8,180 bases of DNA from an uncultured Selenomonadaceae bacterium. GTDB taxonomy: Bacteria; Bacillota; Negativicutes; Selenomonadales; Selenomonadaceae. A program made the position numbers and the translations under genes. The DNA lies in contig CAJOPJ010000128.1 of the NCBI GenBank assembly GCA_905236325.1, positions 1 to 8,180 on the forward strand, read 5' to 3'. Below, in pieces: positions 1 to 6,133 of the stretch (the first letter of the stretch is position 1; each line of letters starts with the position of its first letter). The notes under the pieces were generated by a model. That model saw nothing but the letters and a program-made list of their open reading frames with translations. It ran no database searches and was not told the DNA's origin.

Positions 1-615
1 AAAAATATTCCTGCATTAGCAGTTGATTTGGTGCATGGCAAAAATTTAAAAAATTTAGTTACTGAAATAAAAAAATTAGCCGAATCCAAAACGCACAAAC
101 TTACAAAGTACGGCGCAAAACCCAGAGCAGCACGCGCAATGGTTATTGGAATACCGAACGTCGGTAAGTCCAGCTTGATAAATAAATTGGCAGGTATGAA
201 TCACACAAAAATTGAAAACCGCCCCGGTGTTACGCGTGCCAAGCAGTGGATTAAAATTGCTGACGGCTTGGAACTTTTGGATACGCCGGGCATTTTGTGG
301 CCAAAATTTGATGATAAAGAAGTTGCGTTGAAGTTGGCTTGGACTTTTGCAATAAATGACAACATTTATGACTTGGAAACCGGCGTTAAAATTTTGCTTG
401 AAAGGCTTGCAAAAAAAAATCCTGCCGGACTTATTGAACGCTACAAATTGACTGAACTTGGCAACGGCGATGATATTTTGCAACAAATTGCTTTAAAGCG
501 CGGTTGTATTCAAAAAGGCGGCGTTCTTGACATTGAAAAAGTTACAAGGCTTGTCATTTCGGAATTTCGCGCCGGCAAAATCGGCAAAATTACTTTAGAT
601 GATACAGGTTACTAA
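1..615 (+). CDS. rbgA: Ribosome biogenesis GTPase RbgA/YlqF, 5'-truncated by window
   Basis: RbgA is a circularly permuted GTPase that acts in late assembly of the 50S ribosomal subunit. The reading frame is open from base 1, and 204 residues are visible. About 80 N-terminal residues, including the G4 and G5 motifs (NKxD, SA), must lie upstream, since family members are about 280-290 residues. In the visible part G1 (GIPNVGKSS, nt 145-171) is followed by the G2 threonine in PGVTR and by G3 DTPGI (nt 280-294). G1 and G3 lying late in the protein, followed by a helical C-terminal domain with the family ending (dFRaGKiGkitLd), is the permuted order expected for RbgA. The TTG at 28 is an internal leucine codon, not a start. 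The stop is TAA at 613-615. The next gene begins 61 bases downstream behind its own candidate promoter, so cotranscription is possible but not required. Identification is firm; only the 5' end is missing. Confidence 0.95.
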   Translation, partial: KNIPALAVDLVHGKNLKNLVTEIKKLAESKTHKLTKYGAKPRAARAMVIGIPNVGKSSLINKLAGMNHTKIENRPGVTRAKQWIKIADGLELLDTPGILWPKFDDKEVALKLAWTFAINDNIYDLETGVKILLERLAKKNPAGLIERYKLTELGNGDDILQQIALKRGCIQKGGVLDIEKVTRLVISEFRAGKIGKITLDDTGY

Positions 616-628
616 AAAAATCCTGACA

Positions 629-657
629 TTGACTTACATTTTGACTTTTACTATAAA
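629..657 (+). promoter_or_regulatory. Candidate sigma-70/SigA promoter for the envelope operon
   Basis: TTGACT (629-634) and TATAAA (652-657) are separated by 17 bases, each one mismatch from consensus. Transcription would start near 663-665, right at the GGAGG ribosome binding site (664-668) of the gene starting at 677. The leader would be only about 13 bases. It would drive the two secreted-protein genes and lptD independently of rbgA. The region is AT-rich, so a chance match is possible. Confidence 0.5.
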
Positions 658-676
658 CTTTTTGGAGGTAATTTTT

Positions 677-1258
677 ATGCGCAAAATATTTTTAATGACA
701 TTTTTTATTTTTACATTGATAACTGCAACGGCTTTTGCAGAGGAGACTACCGAAGGCTTTGACTACACAAGCCAAAATTTTGGTTTTAAAATTGTATGTC
801 CTGCCGAGCCTGTTGTTGTAGTAAATCCATTTGAAGACCCTGCAAAACGCGGCGAACTTTTGGTTTTTGCAAATGACGGCTTTAAAATTTTGTACGGCTA
901 CCAGATTTTATTTGACGCTTTCGACGATGAATCAACGCCGGATTTCAACAAGGCAGATAAAGAAACCATTGACGCTTACTTGGAAAAACTTTGCCAAAAC
1001 AATGCTTTTGAATCAGCAGTTGTTGAACAAATTTCAGCCAACAACAAAGGCGTTTTTGCCGTAACCGCAAAAGAAATTGAAGTTCTGAACGACGCCGGCG
1101 AAGTTGAAGGCGTTGCAACTGCCTCAACGCAAAATATGATAGCTTTTTTCCGCACAGCCGAAGGCAAGCACATTTCAATTCAGCTGATTGTTGAAAATCT
1201 TGATCGCGAAGCAATTTTAAATTTCAGAAAGTCGCTTGCAACTTATCGCGATAAATAA
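677..1258 (+). CDS. Small secreted protein of unknown function
   Basis: I do not recognise this family with confidence. The 193-residue product starts at ATG 677, eight bases after GGAGG (664-668). The frame is open back to 599, but that extension overlaps rbgA and lacks a ribosome binding site. Residues 1-21 form a clear Sec signal peptide (basic MRK, hydrophobic core, cleavage after AFA), so the protein should be periplasmic or outer-membrane associated. The mature part has two cysteines (41 and 106), which could form a disulfide. It begins with a Y-x(5)-GF-x-I-x-CP pattern and continues with alternating strands and one helix (about 91-113). That layout loosely resembles small periplasmic alpha/beta proteins of the DcrB/PsbP kind; this is a guess from pattern only. 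It is followed after 20 bases by the repeat protein and then lptD, all exported, which suggests a cell-envelope role. Confidence 0.85.
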   Translation: MRKIFLMTFFIFTLITATAFAEETTEGFDYTSQNFGFKIVCPAEPVVVVNPFEDPAKRGELLVFANDGFKILYGYQILFDAFDDESTPDFNKADKETIDAYLEKLCQNNAFESAVVEQISANNKGVFAVTAKEIEVLNDAGEVEGVATASTQNMIAFFRTAEGKHISIQLIVENLDREAILNFRKSLATYRDK

Positions 1259-1278
1259 TTTTTTTTAGGAGCAATAAA

Positions 1279-2256
1279 ATGAAGTTAAAAAATTTTTTCT
1301 GCGCAGGTTTAATGGCTGCGACAATTTTTTATGCGCCAATTTTCTGTTCAGCAGCAGAAAGCGCAAATGATAAACTAATCAAAATTGAACAGGATACTTA
1401 TGGCGAGGAACAAACAGGCGCAATTTTAAATCGACTGAGCCGAATTGAAAAAGACTTCACCGGTAAAAATATGCAAGGCAATATGAACGCCAGAATCGAG
1501 GCTGTTTTCAGCAGTCTTTATGAAAATACCGGCGAGCCGAGCGTTATTGCAAAACTCAATGCACTGGAATGGAATATAAATCAGCAAGTCGAAGTTGGCG
1601 GAATTGATAAAAGACTTTCCGCGCTGGAAGAAAAAATTTTAGGCAATAAGCAAACAGGTTCATTCAATTCCAGATTGCGTGCGCTTTCAAAAGCATCTTT
1701 TGGCACTGAAAACATTCCTCTGACGCAAATGCAAATTCCTGCAAATACGCTGATAAAAATTACGCTGATTGATTCTGCAACTTCACAAACTTTGCATGTT
1801 GGCGATATTTTGCAATTTCAAGTTGCTGAAGATGTAAATATCGGCGACAATTTAGTTTTTGCAAAAGGACTGCGCGGCGTAGGTACTGTTGCAAATGTAA
1901 GGCGTGCGCGTGGTTGGACTGCTACAAATGGCAAACTTGAGGTTGATTTTAATTCACTGCGCACATTGGACGGTCAAAACATTGAAACTTTTGTCGGCGA
2001 AGAATCTAAACAGCAAATGATTGATAATCATATGACTGCCGGCGCAAGTCTTGTTGCGTTGAATTTGAACGACAGATTAAACAAAATTTTGGTTCATGGC
2101 AAAAATGTTGATGTTGCGGCAGGAACTGAACTTTACATTCAAACCAAAAATAATTCAGCAATTTATGTACTGCCTGCTTCCGGCGGAATTTTGCAACCTG
2201 TCTTTGAAGATGAAGATGATAATTTTTATGATGACAACTTGGACGAGGAAGAATGA
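1279..2256 (+). CDS. Secreted 20-residue-repeat protein, translationally coupled to lptD
   Basis: The function is unknown. The 325-residue product starts at ATG 1279, seven bases after AGGAG (1267-1271). Residues 1-25 are a signal peptide with probable cleavage near CSA-A. Residues 32-151 form six tandem units of exactly 20 residues with consensus [RK]-L-x-x-[IL]-E at the start and conserved glycines near unit positions 11 and 16; units 3, 4 and 6 are degenerate. Heptad-like hydrophobics suggest a helical repeat. A second domain (about 152-300) opens with IPANTLIKI and has VGD, FAKG and G-x-L-x-V-x-F-x-S-L-x-x-x-D-G patterns. These resemble beta-rich domains in bacterial envelope proteins that read 'IPAGT.., VGD.v.., G.l.l.fd.v...dG'. 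The last 16 residues are strongly acidic. The stop overlaps the lptD start (ATGA, 2253-2256), so production of the two is probably coupled. An accessory role in LPS export or envelope structure is an inference from context. Confidence 0.88.
   Translation: MKLKNFFCAGLMAATIFYAPIFCSAAESANDKLIKIEQDTYGEEQTGAILNRLSRIEKDFTGKNMQGNMNARIEAVFSSLYENTGEPSVIAKLNALEWNINQQVEVGGIDKRLSALEEKILGNKQTGSFNSRLRALSKASFGTENIPLTQMQIPANTLIKITLIDSATSQTLHVGDILQFQVAEDVNIGDNLVFAKGLRGVGTVANVRRARGWTATNGKLEVDFNSLRTLDGQNIETFVGEESKQQMIDNHMTAGASLVALNLNDRLNKILVHGKNVDVAAGTELYIQTKNNSAIYVLPASGGILQPVFEDEDDNFYDDNLDEEE
1372..1731 (+). repeat. Six tandem 20-codon repeats encoding [RK]Lxx[IL]E units
   Basis: Six consecutive 60-base units encode residues 32-151 of the secreted repeat protein with no gaps. 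Each starts with K/R-L (once R-I), and units 1, 2, 4 and 5 carry E at position 6. Units 1, 2 and 5 have G at both positions 11 and 16. The repeat is clear in the protein but diverged in the DNA, so it is an old protein repeat and not a recent DNA duplication. Confidence 0.85.
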
Positions 2257-3812
2257 AAAATTTTAACCGCACAAAAAAAATTTTACTTGCAACGCTCTGC
2301 ACGGTTTCAACTTTAAACTTTCCAAGCTTGACTGCAGACGCTAAAGAATATCGCTCACATACAGACACAAATACTACAATTTTTGACTATATAGAAAATC
2401 GTCGCCGCCAGCGTCGCCAAAATGCCTTGACAGAAGATCAGCAAAAATTGCTTGCCGATATTGAAGAAGCCAAAGAACGCTTGCCCGGCGCAATTCAAGA
2501 AGGCGAACGCGTACCTGTTGCTTTTGAAGGCGACGATATGGTTTACAATGCGGTGACAGGTGAATTTGTTGCAACAGGCAGTGTTGATATTATTCAGCTG
2601 GACGGACGCAGATTTCAAAGCAATGAAGCGCACGGTAATTTAAAAACTCAAGATGTTGTGGTTGACGGCAAGGCGCATATGTTGCAAATTACTCAAGACG
2701 CGCCACGCATAACTTTGGACGGCTATAATGCTGTTTATAATTATGGAAGCGGAATTGGAACAATGGATTCTGCAAAAGGCAAAGCCGGTGAATATTATGT
2801 TTCCGGCAAGCGTTTTGAATTTTATCCCGACCATGTTGTAATTCACGACGGCAGTCAAACGCGCTGCAGTGCAAAAAATCCGGACTACAGCTTAACTGCC
2901 GAACGCATTGAAATTTTTCCAAACCAAATTATGCGCATGTACAATGTAAAATTTTTAATTCGTGGCACAGTAGTTGGCAAAAAAAGTTACACTGAACGCA
3001 GACTTGACAGCGACGATGATTTTTATTTTCCGCGCATTGGTTACAACAGCGACGACGGCGTTTATGTTGAAGATACTTTCGCCTTTCCACTGCTTACAAA
3101 TGTTGAAGGCATTTTGCATCCTTACATTGACAGCGAACACGGCATCAGGTCAAGTGCAGAAATTTTGTTCAACTATGGAAATTTTGCGGCAACAGGAATG
3201 TACGGTTACTATCGCGACGGCAACAGTAATTGGCTTAGAAAAATTCCTTCGCTGAATTTGCATTACTCCGGCAAAATTGAAAATCTGCCGCTAAATTACG
3301 GCGTGACTTATGAAGTCGGCAAGTGGAAAAATAATTCTGTCGAAAGTTTGCACCAAGAAATTGAATTTGCGCTCGGTCACGATCCAATTATTTTTCCGGG
3401 AAATTTTTATCTGCTCCTAACCACAAGCTACAAAATTACAGATGAAAATGTCCGCACAGAAGGTATTGGCGATTCGCGCGTTAGAGGCTGGAATTATTCA
3501 GCAACTTTTGCCAAAGAATTTGATGAAAAATTTGCTGCGTTTTTGCGCTATGAATACACAAAAAATAATTCCCAAAATTCACTGTTTGATTTTGATTTAG
3601 ACAGCTTTTCAAAAAAATTTTTAACAGGCGCAAGTTATCAACTGACTGACAAAGACAGATTTGTTGTAGGTCTTAAGTTCGACGCAGATTCCGGCAAACT
3701 TGAGGACGCAGATTATTATTGGTACAGAGATTTGCATTGTTCAACTGCAATTTTGCGTTGGCGTGATAAGCGCAATAAATTTGAAGTTCATTGGCAGTTC
3801 ACTCCATGGTAA
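2253..3812 (+). CDS. lptD: LPS-assembly outer-membrane protein LptD (OstA), compact form
   Basis: LptD is the outer-membrane barrel that, with LptE, inserts lipopolysaccharide into the outer leaflet. The 519-residue product has a signal peptide (about 1-30, cleavage near ADA-K), then a charged helical linker (about 49-77). A periplasmic OstA/LptA-like beta-jellyroll follows (about 85-240), then a predicted beta-barrel ending in tryptophan, as expected for Bam-dependent outer-membrane proteins. The family hallmark T-x-C-x(4)-P-[WY] is present at 203-212 (TRC...NPDY), followed by a stretch typical of LptD (AERIEIFPN, residues 216-224). It is much shorter than E. coli LptD (784 residues). After signal cleavage only two cysteines remain: C205 in the hallmark and C496 near the C terminus. 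GAGGA at 2245-2249 leaves only three bases before ATG 2253, and this start overlaps the previous stop, which fits translational coupling. It is last in its operon, ahead of the terminator. No LptE is seen in the window. Confidence 0.9.
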   Translation: MKNFNRTKKILLATLCTVSTLNFPSLTADAKEYRSHTDTNTTIFDYIENRRRQRRQNALTEDQQKLLADIEEAKERLPGAIQEGERVPVAFEGDDMVYNAVTGEFVATGSVDIIQLDGRRFQSNEAHGNLKTQDVVVDGKAHMLQITQDAPRITLDGYNAVYNYGSGIGTMDSAKGKAGEYYVSGKRFEFYPDHVVIHDGSQTRCSAKNPDYSLTAERIEIFPNQIMRMYNVKFLIRGTVVGKKSYTERRLDSDDDFYFPRIGYNSDDGVYVEDTFAFPLLTNVEGILHPYIDSEHGIRSSAEILFNYGNFAATGMYGYYRDGNSNWLRKIPSLNLHYSGKIENLPLNYGVTYEVGKWKNNSVESLHQEIEFALGHDPIIFPGNFYLLLTTSYKITDENVRTEGIGDSRVRGWNYSATFAKEFDEKFAAFLRYEYTKNNSQNSLFDFDLDSFSKKFLTGASYQLTDKDRFVVGLKFDADSGKLEDADYYWYRDLHCSTAILRWRDKRNKFEVHWQFTPW

Positions 3813-3843
3813 AAAAAATTCCTCCGCTTTGGAGGATTTTTTT
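3811..3843. terminator. Bidirectional intrinsic terminator
   Basis: A 6-bp stem (TCCTCC 3820-3825 with GGAGGA 3831-3836) has a five-base loop and is followed on the plus strand by seven T (3837-3843). On its other side lie eight A (3811-3818), which read as a T run on the minus strand. It sits between the convergent lptD stop (3810-3812) and the minus-strand gene stop (3860-3862), so it can serve both. Confidence 0.88.
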
Positions 3844-3859
3844 ATTTTCAATTGCCAAT

Positions 3860-4723
3860 TTATGACAAAGTGATTTTGTTGCCTTTTGTAATTGTAACTG
3901 TGCCCTCGCCGTCAAAAGTATAACCATTGCAAGAAATTCCTGATTCGGCATCAAACCTTATTGCGTTGTGATTGATTAAATACACAGTGGTATTTGGTTT
4001 TGAATTTTTAATTTCCATGCCGTTGAGATGGTAATTTCCAACTTTTTCAAGAATGAAATGATATTCCTCGGCAGCAGAGGTCAGCTCAATTCCTTCGCTA
4101 AGAAAAACATTGTGAAAAGTTCTGCTTGAATCGACTTTGATAGACGCAACGCCCTCGCCTGTGAAGACTAAACTTCCTACATTGTTGACTTCGCCGGTTA
4201 AATGTGCGCCTTTGTTTGAAGTAATTATATTGCTTGTTGCGCCGAGTTCTAAACTGCCTGTTCCGCCGGTTATTTCATAGTGAAATGGTCTGTCGCCGGG
4301 CAATGCGGCAAGATTGATAATTCCTGAAACTTTTGCGCCCTTATTAAATAAAACTTTGTTATCGGCAAAAGTTACAGTGCCTTCAATATTTGTGTAGTTG
4401 TGAACAGTAGGACCGAAATTTAAAACAACTGTGATTGCATTTTTGCTTGAAGGCTTAACAGTAATGCTACCGTCGGTGTTGATTGTTATTTTGCCATAGT
4501 TATCAACATTTGGCGTAACAGTCAAAACCAAGCCGCCGGCGCAATTTTTTGTTAAAGTATCGCCTTTAAGCAATTTTATTGCACTGTTTGCCAAATTTGA
4601 ATTTTCGCTGATGACATAATTATTGCCGGCTGCCGAATCCAAAGTTTGCGTTAAAGTTTCGGCTTGCGCAGTTTGTATGCTGAATAAAATCATCAACACA
4701 ACTAAAATTTTTTTCCAATTCAT
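3860..4723 (-). CDS. Secreted beta-rich protein of unknown function
   Basis: I do not recognise this family. The chosen start is ATG at 4723 (287 residues), preceded by AAGGTGG (4740-4734) at about ten bases. A TTG at 4744 is in frame but lies upstream of and runs into that ribosome binding site, so it is unlikely. Residues 1-21 form a signal peptide with cleavage after AQA. The mature part is rich in Gly, Asn, Thr, Ser and Val, with many short strand-turn patterns (for example GKITINTDGSITVKP). An imperfect internal repeat N-K-G-A-x(3)-G-x-[IV]-N occurs at about 127-137 and 170-180. This suggests a beta-solenoid or passenger-like fold. No outer-membrane barrel, LPXTG, SLH or lipobox is present, so it is probably periplasmic or released. 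Two cysteines (61 and 265) bracket the domain and could pair. It has its own promoter and a shared terminator, so it is a single-gene unit between two plus-strand operons. Confidence 0.85.
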   Translation of the reverse strand: MNWKKILVVLMILFSIQTAQAETLTQTLDSAAGNNYVISENSNLANSAIKLLKGDTLTKNCAGGLVLTVTPNVDNYGKITINTDGSITVKPSSKNAITVVLNFGPTVHNYTNIEGTVTFADNKVLFNKGAKVSGIINLAALPGDRPFHYEITGGTGSLELGATSNIITSNKGAHLTGEVNNVGSLVFTGEGVASIKVDSSRTFHNVFLSEGIELTSAAEEYHFILEKVGNYHLNGMEIKNSKPNTTVYLINHNAIRFDAESGISCNGYTFDGEGTVTITKGNKITLS

Positions 4724-4757
4724 ACTCAATAAACCACCTTTCAAAAAAATCTCTCTA

Positions 4758-4786
4758 AGTTTAAACTATCAAAATGTGCTTGTCAA
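4758..4786 (-). promoter_or_regulatory. Promoter for the minus-strand secreted-protein gene
   Basis: Read on the minus strand, a consensus TTGACA (4786-4781) is followed after exactly 17 bases by TAAACT (4763-4758; four of six matches to TATAAT). Transcription would start near 4751, giving a leader of roughly 28 bases before ATG 4723. The perfect -35 and ideal spacing make it believable despite the modest -10. Confidence 0.6.
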
Positions 4787-4812
4787 ATTTCTGTGCATTG
4801 TAAAATAAAATC

Positions 4813-4821
4813 TGCTATAAT
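4813..4821 (+). promoter_or_regulatory. Extended -10 promoter for lysA
   Basis: TGCTATAAT (4813-4821) is a perfect -10 with the extended TGn element. No good -35 lies 16-18 bases upstream, which is typical of extended -10 promoters. The start point would be about 4828, giving a short leader before the GGGAGG ribosome binding site at 4839-4844. It diverges from the minus-strand promoter at 4758-4786, about 27 bases away. Confidence 0.65.
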
Positions 4822-4852
4822 GCGCCTATAAAATTTTTGGGAGGTATTGAAT

Positions 4853-6091
4853 TTGTCAAAAACATTTCCATTGAATGAAGAACAGTTGCGCAAAATTATA
4901 AAAAAATTTCCTACGCCTTTCCACATTTATGACGCAGGAAAAATTAAAAATAATTTGCGCAGACTGCGCAACGCTTTTTCTTGGTCACCTGCTTACATTG
5001 AACATTTTGCAGTTAAAGCTACGCCGAATCCGCACATTGTTAAAATTTTGGCACAAGAAGGCGCAGGAACTGACTGCAGCAGCCTTGCCGAACTTTTAAT
5101 CAGTCAACGCGCAGGAGTTACAGGCGAAAAAATTATGCTGACTTCAAATGACACTCCGGCAGATGAATTTCAAAAAGCTATTGAACTTGGCGCAATTATA
5201 AATCTTGACGACATAACGCACATAGATTTTTTGGAAACTAACGCAGGATTGCCGAAAGTTTTATCATTCCGCTACAATCCTGCCGACATTATGAACAGTG
5301 GCAACGACATTATCGGCAAACCTGCAGAGGCAAAATTTGGCTTGACGCGCGAACAAATTTTTGACGCTTACAAAATTTCACTTGACAAAGGCGTTAAGCG
5401 TTTCGGACTTCACACAATGATTGCGTCCAATGAGCGCGAAACTGAAACTTTCCTTTACACCGCAAAGATTATGTTTGAACTTGCAACTGAAATAAAAAAT
5501 CGTCTTGGAATAAATCTTGAGTTTGTGAACTTGGGCGGCGGCTTTGGAATACCTTACAAGCCGGAAGATAAACCTGTTGATTATAAAGCTATTGGCGAAG
5601 GCATACGCGAACTTTACAACAAAATTTTAATTCCTGCAGGTCTTGAAAAAATTTCAATAAAAACTGAAAGCGGTCGCGCAATTACAGGCGACGCAGGTTG
5701 GTTGGTTTCAACTGTCATTCATGAAAAGCACACTTACAAAAACTATCTCGGACTTGATTCCTGCATGGCAAACTTAATGCGTCCTGCGCTTTATGGCGCA
5801 TACCACCACATTACAATTTTGGGCAAGGAAACTTTGCCGGCGACAAAAATTTATGATGTCACAGGTTCGCTTTGCGAAAACAATGACAAATTTGCAATTG
5901 ACAGAAATTTACCTGAAGCCCAAGTCGGCGATATTTTGATTATTCATGATACCGGCGCACACGGTCACGCAATGGGCTTTAATTACAATGGCAAACTGCG
6001 CAGTGCGGAACTTTTACTTGAGGAAGGCGGCGAAGTCAAACTTATCAGACGCGCAGAAACTTTGGACGATTATTTTGCAACTTTGGTTTAG
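4853..6091 (+). CDS. lysA: Diaminopimelate decarboxylase (PLP fold-type III)
   Basis: LysA removes CO2 from meso-diaminopimelate to give L-lysine, the last step of lysine synthesis, in the cytoplasm. The start is TTG 4853 (412 residues), eight bases after GGGAGG (4839-4844). The TTG at 4847 is only two bases from that site and is rejected. Key residues are the PLP lysine K55 in FAVKATPNP, H187, the glycine loop GGGFG (228-232) for PLP phosphate, ESGR (272-275), the substrate-region MRPALYGAYHH (309-319), and the active-site Cys-Glu C341-E342 (GSLCEN) contributed by the partner subunit. Length fits the family. Two sites differ from textbook LysA: HTMIASN replaces HIGSQ, and GAHGHAM (368-374) replaces the AGAYG tyrosine motif. 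I take these as marks of a subfamily; a related DAP or polyamine decarboxylase cannot be fully excluded. glmM follows after 42 bases with no terminator, so cotranscription is likely. Confidence 0.85.
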   Translation: MSKTFPLNEEQLRKIIKKFPTPFHIYDAGKIKNNLRRLRNAFSWSPAYIEHFAVKATPNPHIVKILAQEGAGTDCSSLAELLISQRAGVTGEKIMLTSNDTPADEFQKAIELGAIINLDDITHIDFLETNAGLPKVLSFRYNPADIMNSGNDIIGKPAEAKFGLTREQIFDAYKISLDKGVKRFGLHTMIASNERETETFLYTAKIMFELATEIKNRLGINLEFVNLGGGFGIPYKPEDKPVDYKAIGEGIRELYNKILIPAGLEKISIKTESGRAITGDAGWLVSTVIHEKHTYKNYLGLDSCMANLMRPALYGAYHHITILGKETLPATKIYDVTGSLCENNDKFAIDRNLPEAQVGDILIIHDTGAHGHAMGFNYNGKLRSAELLLEEGGEVKLIRRAETLDDYFATLV

Positions 6092-6133
6092 TAGTAACTT
6101 TCTAGCTTAAACTGACAGAAAGGAAGTTTTTTT

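Noticed and set aside
599..676. Upstream extension of the small secreted protein to an ATG at 599
   Set aside because: It overlaps the rbgA end, has no ribosome binding site, and puts a second hydrophobic stretch before an already complete signal peptide; ATG 677 has GGAGG at eight bases.
2640..2922. Minus-strand open frames inside lptD
   Set aside because: They are shadows of the lptD coding strand, with unlikely protein composition and no ribosome binding site; the same holds for minus-strand frames inside rbgA, glmM and map.
4724..4744. TTG at 4744 as start of the minus-strand secreted protein
   Set aside because: It runs into the AAGGTGG ribosome binding site that serves the ATG at 4723 and would lengthen the signal peptide without support.
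4780..4785. TTGTCA as a plus-strand -35 for lysA
   Set aside because: It is 30 bases from the TATAAT at 4816-4821, far too distant; its complement instead forms the minus-strand -35 TTGACA.
4623..4808. Plus-strand open frame of 61 codons across the divergent region
   Set aside because: It runs antisense through the signal peptide region of the minus-strand gene and through both promoters, has no ribosome binding site, and its protein is low complexity.
4847..4852. TTG at 4847 as the lysA start
   Set aside because: Only two bases separate it from GGGAGG; the TTG at 4853 has normal spacing of eight bases.
6098..6122. CTTTCT/AGAAAG inverted repeat that could hide the glmM ribosome binding site
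   Set aside because: The stem is six weak A/T-rich pairs with a 13-base loop; too unstable to call a regulatory hairpin without comparative support.
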